A stretch of DNA of 64,000 nt from Gemmataceae bacterium (GTDB taxonomy: Bacteria; Planctomycetota; Planctomycetia; Gemmatales; Gemmataceae): contig LR594584.1 of assembly GCA_901538445.1 (NCBI GenBank), forward strand, positions 3,945,051-4,009,050. The letters run 5' to 3'. Below, piece by piece: positions 1 to 8,197 of this stretch. How positions within the stretch are numbered: position 1 is the first letter of the stretch; each line of letters begins with the position of its first letter. A program made the position numbers and the translations under genes. Under the pieces are notes generated by a model. That model was given only the letters and a program-made list of their open reading frames with translations. It had not been told where the DNA came from and did no database searches.

Positions 1-1171
1 TCGACGTGCGGAACATGTCGGTGACAACGCCCGAGGCGAACGGGACCGGGAGCGCCGCGCCGGGGAGCGTCGTGAAGTTCTCGGTGACCGTGAGCTTCTC
101 ACTGAAGTTCACGTACCGGTAGCCGACGAGCGCGTCGAGCCGGTGCGGGCTGCACGGGTTGCACGGGTCGCCGCCCCACAGGTTCCGGCGGTAGTTGAGT
201 TCCGCGCCCCAGAGCTGGTTCTCCAGGTGGACCTGCACCCCCCCCGTCGCCCGGGTCGAGTCCGCGACGACCTCCGAGTCGGGCCCGAAGAACGGCGTGT
301 TCGGGTTCACGTTGTTGAACGGCCGGGCCAGGAACGGGACCATCGCCGTGGTGTAGGTCGCGGTGCTGGCCGCCTGCCCGAGGAAGAACATCCGGGCCTC
401 GACCCCGCGGATCTGCTCGGCCCCGAACCACCGCCCGACGCCGAACCGGCCGCCCGAGTGGAACGTCTGCCCGAACGAGCCCGTCACCAGGGGGGTCGTG
501 TTCCCCTGACCGAGGATGCCGTTGAACTGCGGGGAACTGGTGGTCACCAGGGTCGGGACGCTGGTGGACTGGGTCCACCACATCAGGTACTCGCCCGTGG
601 CCCACCACCGGCCGGGTCCGGCGACGCGGCCGACCGCGTCACCCATCACCGGGATGCCGGGGTCGCCCACGGCCAGGCCGCAGTCGCCGCCAATGGTCAC
701 CGGCCCCTCGTACCCGGGGAGCGGCGAGCCGTACTCGGGGCCGACCGAGGGGACCACGGTGGCCCCGTTCGGGAGCGCCGTCGGGTACGTCAGTGTCCCC
801 AGGGTCGGGGTCGGCGAGGGCACCCCCCCGCGGTCCTCGACGACGCTCGGGCCCCCGATCACCCGCCCCGCGGGCTGCGGCGCGCTCATCGTCGGCGTGC
901 CCACCGGCGCGGAGCCGAGCGGCGTACTCGTGGGCCGGCCACCCACGGGCATGGCGCTGGGGACCGGGACCTCGCCCGACCTGGGGGTGACGAGGCCCGC
1001 CGGCCGCACCCCGGTGTCGACCGGGGCCGGGGCGGGGGCGTCGGACGCCGCGACCGGCCTCCCGAGCCGGGCCGCGCGCTGCTGGGGTGCGGTGCGGGCG
1101 TCCTGGCCGGCGGCGGGGGACGCGAACATCCCCAGTCCGAGAGCCAGTCCACCGAGATAGATCCGGCGCAT
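1..1171 (-). CDS. BBP7-type outer membrane beta-barrel protein (3' end beyond window)
   Basis: The frame is open from an ATG at 1171 to the left edge, at least 390 residues, with no stop. It begins MRRIYLGGLALGLGMFASPAAGQ, a signal peptide with a likely cleavage after AAG. A Pro/Ala/Thr-rich linker follows to about residue 160. The rest has the planctomycete BBP7 barrel pattern: a segment WWATGEYLMWW, then alternating aromatic strands (FGVGRWFG, LWGAELNYRRNLW, ALVGYRYVNFSEKL). The family is found in planctomycetes, and an outer-membrane location is inferred from the strand pattern. No partner gene shares its strand nearby. The family call is fairly safe, but its cargo or role is unknown. Confidence 0.75.
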   Translation of the reverse strand, partial: MRRIYLGGLALGLGMFASPAAGQDARTAPQQRAARLGRPVAASDAPAPAPVDTGVRPAGLVTPRSGEVPVPSAMPVGGRPTSTPLGSAPVGTPTMSAPQPAGRVIGGPSVVEDRGGVPSPTPTLGTLTYPTALPNGATVVPSVGPEYGSPLPGYEGPVTIGGDCGLAVGDPGIPVMGDAVGRVAGPGRWWATGEYLMWWTQSTSVPTLVTTSSPQFNGILGQGNTTPLVTGSFGQTFHSGGRFGVGRWFGAEQIRGVEARMFFLGQAASTATYTTAMVPFLARPFNNVNPNTPFFGPDSEVVADSTRATGGVQVHLENQLWGAELNYRRNLWGGDPCNPCSPHRLDALVGYRYVNFSEKLTVTENFTTLPGAALPVPFASGVVTDMFRTS

Positions 1172-1500
1172 GGGAATGAGTCCTCCTTGACGTCTCCGAC
1201 GGGCGGCCGCAATCCGAGCGGCGCGAGTCACCTTCACGGACACATTCGGCCCCCCCGCATCTCGCTCCCCACCCCGAGCCCCCCAGGTCCGCCGGTTCCC
1301 GGGCGCCGTCCGCCTCCCTTCCCTCGCCAGCGGCACCCGCGGCCCGACCCCGACAACCGGCACGTCCGCGCACGTCCCCAAACCCCGTGATCCCCGCGGA
1401 CCCGCTGCGAAATGTTGGAGCGGCGCAGCACGACGGGCCGAAGTAAGGGGCAGAACCCTAACAGTTTCGCCAGACCCGGTAGACTTGGTAGGAGGGGGCC
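1172..1500. other. Divergent intergenic region between barrel gene and PEP-CTERM gene
   Basis: These 329 bases separate two divergently transcribed genes. The only clear signal is a strong Shine-Dalgarno stretch, AGGAGGGGG, ending just before the ATG at 1501. I looked for the sigma-54 pattern (GGCAC..TTGC) reported upstream of many PEP-CTERM genes and did not find it. I see no convincing sigma-70 hexamers and no coding potential beyond shadow frames. Confidence 0.4.
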
Positions 1501-1935
1501 ATGGCCGCCCGCCGTAAGAAGCGCTGGAAGACGATTCTCCCGACGGCGACGCTGACCGCGATCCCGTTCTTCGTTAACCCGTCGGTCGCGACCGCGTTCT
1601 TCCCGCCGGTCGTGCCGCCCCCGCCGATCGTGGTGCCCCCGGTCGTGCCGCCCCCGCCGATCGTGGTGCCGCCCGTGGTGCCGCCGGTCATCGTGGTGCC
1701 CCCGGTCCCGCCGCCGCCGTTCGTGCCGCCGCCGCCGCCGCCGCCGATCGACGTGCCGCCACCGCCGCCCCCCCCGGGGCCGTGCTGTTGCGTGTCCCCG
1801 CCCCCGCCGCCGTGCAGCGTGCCGGAACCGGCCTCGATCGTGACCGGGCTGTTCGGGCTCGTTACCGCCGCGGGCTACGGGGTGTACCGCCGAAAGAGGG
1901 ACGGCACCGCGGACCCGGTCGAAGGGGTCGAGTGA
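1501..1935 (+). CDS. Proline-rich PEP-CTERM sorting-domain protein
   Basis: A 144-residue exported protein. Residues 1-32 form a basic N-terminus and hydrophobic signal (MAARRKKRWKTILPTATLTA). Residues 33-95 are almost entirely Pro/Val, with the unit PPPPIVVPPVV repeated, and a short CCC cluster follows. The C-terminus reads VPEPASIVTGLFGLVTAAGY and then RRKR. This is the three-part PEP-CTERM tag: a V-P-E-P motif, a membrane helix and an Arg-rich tail. In the known system an exosortase cleaves this tag and the product goes to the cell surface or matrix. No exosortase lies in the window. The neighbour at 2018 is a deacetylase family linked to the same system. The start is fixed by the SD 6-7 nt upstream. 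Confidence 0.8.
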   Translation: MAARRKKRWKTILPTATLTAIPFFVNPSVATAFFPPVVPPPPIVVPPVVPPPPIVVPPVVPPVIVVPPVPPPPFVPPPPPPPIDVPPPPPPPGPCCCVSPPPPPCSVPEPASIVTGLFGLVTAAGYGVYRRKRDGTADPVEGVE

Positions 1936-2017
1936 CCGCCCGGCGCGGCCGGTGGCCCCGGGCACGGTCCGGGGCTATCTCTACCTCCGGACCTATCGGG
2001 GCGTAGCTGGGGGCCGC

Positions 2018-2896
2018 GTGCGACCGTTCCACATCGCGAGTTTCGACGTCGAGGAGCACCACCGGATCGAGGCCGCTTCGGGTCTGGCGGTCTCGGTCGA
2101 GCTGAGGGCCGAGTACGGGCGGCGCATGGAGGCCGCGACGCGCCGGCTCCTCGACCACCTCGGTGCCGCGGGCGCGGTGGCGAGCTTCTACATCGTCGGC
2201 GAGATCGCCCGCACGCACCCGGCCCTGGTCCGCGACGTCCACGCCGCGGGCCACGAGGTCGGGTCGCACAGTTGGGACCACCGCCGGGTCCACCACTTCA
2301 CGCCCGGGACGTTCCGGGACGACCTGCTCGCGAGCAAGCACGCGCTCGAGGACGCGACCGGCGCACCGGTCGTGGGGTTCCGCGCGCCGACGTTCAGCGT
2401 GGTCCGCGAGACGGGCTGGGCGATCGACGTGCTGGCCGAGTGCGGGTTCGAGTACGACTCGTCGGTGTTCCCGGTCCGCCACGACCGGTACGGCGTCCCG
2501 GACGCGCCGCGGCAACCGTTCTGGGCCGTCGGGCCGTCGCGCGAGATCCTGGAGTTGCCTCCGCTCACGTACCGCGTCGGGCGGTTCAACCTGCCGGTCG
2601 CCGGGGGCGGGTACTTCCGCCTGTTCCCGCTCGGGGTGATGCGGGCCGGGATGCGGCAGATGGCGGCGGCCCCGGTGCCGGCCGTGTCGATGCTGTACTT
2701 CCACCCGTGGGAGTTCGACCCGGGCCAGCCGCGGCTGCCGCTGAAGCGCCTGTCCGCGTGGCGCACCTACGTCGGCACGCACAAGACGACGGGCCGGCTG
2801 CGCACGCTGCTGCGGGGAAACGAGTTCGCACGGGCCGTGGACGTGGCCCGTGCGATTCGCGGGAGCGGTGTCGAGCTGCCGCGGTTCCGGATGTGA
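2018..2896 (+). CDS. Polysaccharide deacetylase, PEP-CTERM/exosortase-associated type (DUF3473-like tail)
   Basis: About 292 residues. Carbohydrate esterase family 4 (NodB fold) features are visible: FDVEEHH for the metal-site Asp, a later GHEVGSHSWDHR with the conserved S/T-H-x3-H-type metal ligands, and the RAPTFS segment. The C-terminal part with YFHPWEFDP and PRLPLKRLSAWRTY matches the DUF3473 extension of the PEP-CTERM-locus subfamily. The likely role is deacetylation of an exopolysaccharide at the envelope. I chose the GTG at 2018, giving MRPFHIASFDVEEHH, because family members begin shortly before the FDVE strand; a GTG at 1952 in the same frame is the alternative. Its TGA is directly abutted by the stop of the convergent gene at 2897. 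Confidence 0.8.
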   Translation: MRPFHIASFDVEEHHRIEAASGLAVSVELRAEYGRRMEAATRRLLDHLGAAGAVASFYIVGEIARTHPALVRDVHAAGHEVGSHSWDHRRVHHFTPGTFRDDLLASKHALEDATGAPVVGFRAPTFSVVRETGWAIDVLAECGFEYDSSVFPVRHDRYGVPDAPRQPFWAVGPSREILELPPLTYRVGRFNLPVAGGGYFRLFPLGVMRAGMRQMAAAPVPAVSMLYFHPWEFDPGQPRLPLKRLSAWRTYVGTHKTTGRLRTLLRGNEFARAVDVARAIRGSGVELPRFRM

Positions 2897-4663
2897 TCAG
2901 TCGTCTTCGTCGTCCTCGTCGCCGCCCTTCGCCTTCGCCTTGACCTTTGTCTTCTCCGCCGATTCCACCTTCTCCGTCTTCGAGCCCGACTTCACGCCCT
3001 TCTTTTTCTTCTTCTTCTTCGGCTTCTCCTCGTCGCCCTTCTTCCGCAGCAGGAAGAACAGGACGAGGCCGAGCACGAGGAGCAGGACGATGCCCAGGAC
3101 GATCCAGAGCCACACACCGGAGCTTTCCTTCGGCGTCGGACTGGCCGCGGCGGCGGCCGGTTGAGCGACCGGGGCCGGCGCGGCCTTCGGCGGCGGGGGC
3201 GGGGCGTAGTCGTGCGGCATCGGTGCGACCGCGACGGGCTCGGGCTCCTGCGGCGGGTCCGGGACGAACACCGGCTCGACCGGTTTCGAGACCTTCGCGG
3301 TCAGGGCCGAGGCGTCGACGGTGAACCGCCGCGACAGGTCCGGGGTCAGGTTCGCCCGCTTCAGGAACAGCAGCGCGAACGCGGTGTTGAGCACCTCGTG
3401 CTCGCCGTGGTACCCGCCGTCGGCCCACGAGCCGTCGTCCTTCTGGTGGCAGAGCAGCACCTCGGCCCCCCACTGGTACCAGTCCTTCTTGTCGAGCTTG
3501 CCGACGTCGTAGACGACCGCGATCCGCTCCATCGCCCACATGTAGTAGAGGCCGCCAATGTTCTTGACCGGCGGCTTGTTCTCGGCCGTGCCGGTCGGCG
3601 CGCCGATGTGCTTGCTGAGCCACGTGAACCCGCCGAGGACCTTCGGGTCCTTCTCGGGCGGGACCCCGACCTCCGGATCGACGACGTGGCCGATCGCGAG
3701 GGCGAGCAGCCCCACGCACGTCATCGACCGGGTGCCGGTCGGGCCGCCGCCCTTGACGAAGTTGTACGCCCACCCGCCGTCCCGGGCCTGGCTGACGCGG
3801 AACCGCTTGGCCATCAGCGCCAGCGTCGGCTCGACCGGCACGTCGTACTTCCGGGCGGCCCACACGGCGACGATCGCGAAGTGCGTGTTCGAGTTGCAGT
3901 CGGCGATCTTCTTCTCGGGGTCGGACGCCGCGACGAGGCTCGTGGGCTGGAACACCGCCCACCCCCGCATAACCGGGGTCAGGAACTTCATCGCGTCGGC
4001 CCGGCCCCTCTCGGCGTCGAACGGCGGCGGCGGGGCCTTCGGGACCACGTCGTCGGACGCCTTGATGCACAACCCGAGCGACCCCGGGCGGTCCCGCGAA
4101 CTGGGCACGAACGGCGGCGGCGGGGGCGACATCTTCCGGAGCGCCGCGAGGGTCGCGACCGTCTCGGGGCCGGTGAGCTTGGGCACCTTGTAGGTCCACC
4201 CGCCGTTCATCGACTGGCCGGCCATGAGCCGGGCCGCGAGGTACTGGATCCGGGTGCGGTCCGCCTTGCCCCCGTTCAGGCGGTCGAGGAACAGGATCGC
4301 CAGTGAGATCTCATAGGTGTCCACGAGTTCCCCGGCGTCGGCGAACGAGCGCACGGCCTTGGCCGCCCTGACGATGCCCGGGTCGGAGACCGGGACCCCG
4401 CACTCGATGAGTGCGACGCACGCCAGTGACGTGTACCCGACGCCCCACCCCTTCCCCGGCCCGGCCCCGGTGCCCTTCCCCCAGCTCCCGTTCGGGTTCT
4501 GCGTCTCGCGGAGGTACTTCACCCCCTTGTCGATCGCCATGTCGATCGCGAGCTTGTCGGCCGGCTTGGGCGCCTGCGCCGCGGCCCGCTCGGAGAGCGA
4601 GAGCAGGTACACCACCGCGGCCGCGGCGGCGAGCCACCGACCCACCGGAATGAACGAGCGCAT
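2897..4663 (-). CDS. Membrane-anchored terpenoid-cyclase/prenyltransferase-fold repeat protein
   Basis: 588 residues starting at ATG 4663 (MRSFIPVGRWLAAAAAVVYL); the upstream in-frame extension lacks signal-peptide character. After the signal peptide come alpha/alpha-barrel repeats with QW-like motifs: NPNGSWGKGTG, NGGWTYK, DGGWAYNF and DGSWADGGYHG. This is the fold of squalene-hopene cyclase and prenyltransferases, but I see no DxDD cyclase acid motif, so enzymatic cyclisation is doubtful. After a Pro/Ala linker there is one C-terminal membrane helix (VWLWIVLGIVLLLVLGLVLF). The tail is very charged, with a run of lysines followed by a D/E-rich end. The topology suggests an exported repeat domain tethered by its C-terminus. 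Similar repeat proteins of unknown role are common in planctomycetes. Confidence 0.7.
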   Translation of the reverse strand: MRSFIPVGRWLAAAAAVVYLLSLSERAAAQAPKPADKLAIDMAIDKGVKYLRETQNPNGSWGKGTGAGPGKGWGVGYTSLACVALIECGVPVSDPGIVRAAKAVRSFADAGELVDTYEISLAILFLDRLNGGKADRTRIQYLAARLMAGQSMNGGWTYKVPKLTGPETVATLAALRKMSPPPPPFVPSSRDRPGSLGLCIKASDDVVPKAPPPPFDAERGRADAMKFLTPVMRGWAVFQPTSLVAASDPEKKIADCNSNTHFAIVAVWAARKYDVPVEPTLALMAKRFRVSQARDGGWAYNFVKGGGPTGTRSMTCVGLLALAIGHVVDPEVGVPPEKDPKVLGGFTWLSKHIGAPTGTAENKPPVKNIGGLYYMWAMERIAVVYDVGKLDKKDWYQWGAEVLLCHQKDDGSWADGGYHGEHEVLNTAFALLFLKRANLTPDLSRRFTVDASALTAKVSKPVEPVFVPDPPQEPEPVAVAPMPHDYAPPPPPKAAPAPVAQPAAAAASPTPKESSGVWLWIVLGIVLLLVLGLVLFFLLRKKGDEEKPKKKKKKKGVKSGSKTEKVESAEKTKVKAKAKGGDEDDEDD

Positions 4664-4778
4664 GGAGAACCCCAGTTCGATTCGGCCACGGGGCGAGTGC
4701 CGTGGGTGCCGGAACGGTGCGCGAACCAAAGACGTGAAACTGCCTGAGGTTACCCACAACCCCGGGGCTCGCACAAGA

Positions 4779-4829
4779 GAAAAATGGTCCCCGCGAGCGG
4801 GCGAGCGGGCAACGGGGGGCCGCCCGCTG
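4779..4829 (-). terminator. Possible terminator after the O-methyltransferase gene
   Basis: Read on the minus strand just past the stop at 4836, AGCGGGC pairs with GCCCGCT across an 11-nt loop. A second short GC hairpin (CCCGC..GCGGG) follows, and then CCATTTTTCTC. The combination of GC stem and T-run fits a rho-independent terminator, which would separate the methyltransferase gene from the downstream gene at 4663. Confidence 0.5.
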
Positions 4830-4835
4830 TTCCGG

Positions 4836-5858
4836 CTACTTCACCGCCAGGATCGCGTCCACGGGCGCGCTCGTGGTGCGGCCCTCGACGTGAGCGAACC
4901 CGGCGCTCTTCAGAAGCTGTGCGTACCCGGCCAGCGTTCGCTCCTTCCCTTCCGTGACAAGCAACATGTTCAGGTCCTGCATCTGCGCCGCGTCCGGGCC
5001 GGTGCGGTCGTCGTTGATGAGCTTCTCCGCGACCAGCAGCGCGCCGCCCTCCGGGAGTCGGGCGTGGATCTTCTTGAGCAGGAGCAGGTTCTTGTCGTCG
5101 GTCCAGTCGTGCAGGATGCGGCCGAGCGAGTAGAGGTCGGACGCGGGGAGCTCGTCGGCAAAGAAGTCGCCGCTCGCCACGTCCACGCGGGCCGCGACGT
5201 CCGAGGCGCTCACCAGTTCCCTCGCGATCGGCGTCACCTGCGGCAGGTCGAACACGGTGGCGCGGAGTGAGGTGTAGCGGCGGCACGCGGCGACCGCGAG
5301 GTGACCGGTCGCGCCGCCGAGGTCCACGAGGGTCTTGAACCGCGACAGGTCGAACGCGGCCACCACCTGCGGCGACGAGATCACGCCCATCCCGTGCATC
5401 CCCATCGTGAACTCGCGGCGGAGTTCGGGGGTGTGGAAGATCTGGTCGAAGATCGGGCCGTCCCACCCGAACGTGCGCTTCCACCCGTGCGTGCCGTCCC
5501 GGATCGCGTCGGCGAGGTTGCCCCACAGCTTCCAGAGGATCTCGTCGGTGAACCGCAGGTAGCCGGTGAGCCGCCGCGGGCTCGCCGATGTCAGGTACGC
5601 CGCCGCGGCGGGGGTGTTCGCGTAGCTCTCGCCGGTTCGCGTGAGCAGTTGCAGGCCCACCGTGGCGTCGAGCAGCCGACCGAGCGATTCGGCGTCGGCG
5701 TTCAGCTCGGTAGCAAGTGCCGCGGCGGTCTTCGGGCCGGCCTCGAGCGCGTCGAAGACGCCGAGCGTCACGCCCGCGAACATCACCTTCGACCGGCGGA
5801 ACGCCATCAGCAGGTCGAGCACGGGCGTGGGATCGGGGACCGGAGTGGTGGCGCTCAT
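4836..5858 (-). CDS. SAM-dependent O-methyltransferase (Methyltransf_2 / ASMT-like)
   Basis: 340 residues. An N-terminal winged-helix dimerisation region (about 15-95, SKVMFAGVTLGVFDAL) precedes the Rossmann methyltransferase domain. Motif I is DLGGATGHLAVA at 179-190. DFF at 231-233 and the segment SLGRILHDWTD, with the family's catalytic-base histidine at about 250, identify the class of small-molecule O-methyltransferases that includes hydroxyindole and antibiotic O-methyltransferases. The substrate cannot be read from the sequence. It stands alone, divergent from the serine hydrolase at 5949 with a 90-nt gap. ATG 5858 is the only sensible start. Confidence 0.85.
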   Translation of the reverse strand: MSATTPVPDPTPVLDLLMAFRRSKVMFAGVTLGVFDALEAGPKTAAALATELNADAESLGRLLDATVGLQLLTRTGESYANTPAAAAYLTSASPRRLTGYLRFTDEILWKLWGNLADAIRDGTHGWKRTFGWDGPIFDQIFHTPELRREFTMGMHGMGVISSPQVVAAFDLSRFKTLVDLGGATGHLAVAACRRYTSLRATVFDLPQVTPIARELVSASDVAARVDVASGDFFADELPASDLYSLGRILHDWTDDKNLLLLKKIHARLPEGGALLVAEKLINDDRTGPDAAQMQDLNMLLVTEGKERTLAGYAQLLKSAGFAHVEGRTTSAPVDAILAVK

Positions 5859-5948
5859 CAGTGCGTCTCGTGGGGTTCGGGTGAGACTACTACCTTACGT
5901 CGGCGGCCGCGTGGTACAACGGACGGACCCGTGCCACCGGAGACCGAC

Positions 5949-7463
5949 ATGCGACGGCTCGCTCTGCTCGCCCTGCTCTTGATCCCCGCTCCTGCCCGTG
6001 CCGCCGACCTCGACCCGAAGGCGCTCGACGCGGTCGTCGAGCACGCGATGAAGGAGATGAGCGTGCCGGGTGCGGCCGTGGTCGTCGTGAGGGGCGACGA
6101 GGTCGTGTACCTGAAGGGGTTCGGCGTCCGCGAGAAGGACAAGCCCGAAAAGGTCACGCCCGACACCGTGTTCCCGGTCGCTTCGTGCTCGAAGGCGTTC
6201 ACCGCGACGCTGCTCGCGATGCTCGTGGACGACGGCAAGCTGAAGTGGGACGACAAGGTCCGCGACCACCTCGACTCGTTCCGCCTGTCCGACGAACTCG
6301 CCGACCGCGAGGTCACGCTCCGCGATCTCCTGTGCCACCGCACCGGGATGCCGCGGCACGACGTGCTGTGGTCGGCGCTCAGCGAAGATCCGGGCGAGAT
6401 CATCAAGCGCTGGGGCAAGGCGAAAGCGTCCACGTCGTTCCGCAGCACGTGGGAGTACTCGAACGTGCCGTTCACGACCGCGGGGCTGATCGCCGGGCGG
6501 ATCGAAAAGGCGGACTGGGCGACCGCAACCCAGAGGCGCATCTTCGACCCGCTCGGGATGACGGCGAGTAGCTGCACGTGGAAGGCCGGCTCGTCGGCGA
6601 AGGACCACGCGACCCCGCACTACTTCGCGTTCGACAAGTCCGTGTCGCCGGTGAAGTGGGACGAGATCGACCACGCGGGCGGGGCCGGGTGCGTGAACAG
6701 CACCGCGACCGACCTTGCCAACTGGCTCCGGTTCCAGCTCGCGGGCGGCAAGTTCGACGGCAAGCGGCTCGTCCCCGAGCGGCTCCTGAAAGAGACGCAC
6801 GCCCCGCAGATGCTGTTCAAGCCGGAAGGGGCCTTCGCGCTGTACTACCCGAAGAAGGCGACGCGGTTCAGCAGCTACGGGCTCGGGTGGTTCGCGCACG
6901 ACTACCGCGGGTTCGACTGCGTCTCGCACGGCGGCACGCTCACCGGGTTTCGTGCACAGTGCATGATGATCCCCGACAAGAAGGTCGGCGTGTTCGTCGT
7001 GTGCAACCTCCGACCGTCACTGTTCGCGGAAGCGGTCGCGAAATCCGCCCTCGACCAACTGCTCGGGCTCCCGAGCGAGGACTGGGTGAAGGACGGGAAG
7101 GCGTCGCTCGAACTTCTCGACTTCACCACCGCCGTGCGGCTGACGAAGCGAAAGACCGACCGCAAGCCCGACACGAAGCCGAGCCTGCCGCTCAAGAGCT
7201 ACGCGGGAAGCTACACCGAGCCGGCCTACGGCCGCGCCGAGGTGTCGCTCGACGGCGAGCAGTTGAAGGCGAACTTCGGCAAGCTCGTGTTCCGGCTGGA
7301 GCACTACCACTTCGACACGTTCACGGCGGTGCCGGTCGAGCCGGCCGACGAGGTGCGGACCTTCGACCGCACGACGTTCGACGTGCTGTTCCGCCTGAGC
7401 GCCGCCGGCGAGGTCGAGGGCATGCGGTTCCTGGAGCAGGACTTCACCCGCACCAGGAAGTAA
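5949..7463 (+). CDS. Secreted serine hydrolase, beta-lactamase/class C PBP family
   Basis: 504 residues from ATG 5949 (MRRLALLALLLIPAPARAAD), a clean signal peptide. The serine beta-lactamase-like triad is complete: SCSK at 79-82 (nucleophile and general base), YSN at 170-172 and HGG at 327-329. The C-terminal part (about 400-504, YAGSYTEPAYGRAEV) resembles the DUF3471 domain often fused to these esterase/peptidase-like enzymes. It probably acts in the periplasm or paryphoplasm on an ester or peptide. The family includes esterases, D-aminopeptidases and PBPs, so the exact substrate is open. The gene at 7499 starts 35 nt downstream and may be cotranscribed. Confidence 0.85.
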   Translation: MRRLALLALLLIPAPARAADLDPKALDAVVEHAMKEMSVPGAAVVVVRGDEVVYLKGFGVREKDKPEKVTPDTVFPVASCSKAFTATLLAMLVDDGKLKWDDKVRDHLDSFRLSDELADREVTLRDLLCHRTGMPRHDVLWSALSEDPGEIIKRWGKAKASTSFRSTWEYSNVPFTTAGLIAGRIEKADWATATQRRIFDPLGMTASSCTWKAGSSAKDHATPHYFAFDKSVSPVKWDEIDHAGGAGCVNSTATDLANWLRFQLAGGKFDGKRLVPERLLKETHAPQMLFKPEGAFALYYPKKATRFSSYGLGWFAHDYRGFDCVSHGGTLTGFRAQCMMIPDKKVGVFVVCNLRPSLFAEAVAKSALDQLLGLPSEDWVKDGKASLELLDFTTAVRLTKRKTDRKPDTKPSLPLKSYAGSYTEPAYGRAEVSLDGEQLKANFGKLVFRLEHYHFDTFTAVPVEPADEVRTFDRTTFDVLFRLSAAGEVEGMRFLEQDFTRTRK

Positions 7464-7498
7464 CGGGCGGCGTGGTAAGATGACCCCGGAGGTGCGAG

Positions 7499-8194
7499 AT
7501 GCCGCTACACGACTGGGCCGACGACCGCGGGTGGAACAGCTTGCACATCGTCTGGCAAAACGAACTTCTCGAACTCATTCAGCAACGGTTGCCGCCGGGG
7601 TACCGGGCGTACATCGGCTCGGTTCCCGCGCTGACCGTCGACGCCCCCAACGGGCGTCCCGACCTCAACGTTCGGACCTGGGAGGGTGAGCCGGGGGGCA
7701 CCGAGGCACAGACCGCAAGCGACCCCACCGCGCCCGACACCGAGACCGTTGCGGTGTTCGACCTCGACCCACAGACGGCCCTGCACATCGACCTGCACGG
7801 CCAACTCGTCGCGGCCATCGAGATCGTCTCGCCGCGAAACAAGGACCGGCCGTCGGCCCGCGAACGGTACGCGAGCCGGTACCTCACTTATGTTCGGCAG
7901 GGCGTCCACCTGATGCTGATCGACGTGCTCCCGCGGCCGGTCGGGTTCTCCTTCGCCGACGTGATCGCCGCGAACCTCGCGTTCGAGCAGCCGCCGTGCC
8001 CGGTGCCGTTCGCGGTGAGCTACCGCGTCGGGGAGAGCGTCCCGGGCGGGACGCTGCTCGCAGTGTGGCGACGGCCACTCGCCGCGGGGCAACCGCTCGC
8101 GGCCATTCCGCTGCCGCTGACGGTCGAACACGCGATCACGATCGACCTGGAAACGACTTACCGCGAGGCCGCGCGCCGCGTGTACCTGAAGTGA
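7499..8194 (+). CDS. DUF4058-like protein
   Basis: 231 residues beginning MPLHDWADDRGWNSLHIVWQ, with a good SD (GGAGGTG) 4-10 nt upstream. The segments LVAAIEIVSPRNKDRPSARE and YLTYVRQGVHLMLIDVL fit the DUF4058 family, whose E-x-VSP-x-NK core looks nuclease-like (PD-(D/E)xK-type) but has no established function. There is no signal peptide, so the protein is probably cytoplasmic. Such genes are numerous in planctomycetes and cyanobacteria. The gene follows the serine hydrolase at a short distance and converges on the sulfatase gene, with 3 nt between the two stops. Confidence 0.65.
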   Translation: MPLHDWADDRGWNSLHIVWQNELLELIQQRLPPGYRAYIGSVPALTVDAPNGRPDLNVRTWEGEPGGTEAQTASDPTAPDTETVAVFDLDPQTALHIDLHGQLVAAIEIVSPRNKDRPSARERYASRYLTYVRQGVHLMLIDVLPRPVGFSFADVIAANLAFEQPPCPVPFAVSYRVGESVPGGTLLAVWRRPLAAGQPLAAIPLPLTVEHAITIDLETTYREAARRVYLK

Positions 8195-8197
8195 CGG

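Noticed and set aside
1610-1780. Tandem CCGCCGATCGTGGTGCC-type repeats as a possible CRISPR or satellite
   Set aside because: They encode the Pro-Val repeat of the PEP-CTERM protein in frame; there are no spacers.
7499-8194. Assignment of the DUF4058-like protein as a Uma2-type nuclease
   Set aside because: The VSPRNKDRPSARE core fits DUF4058 better, and no Uma2 start pattern is present; nuclease activity is not established.
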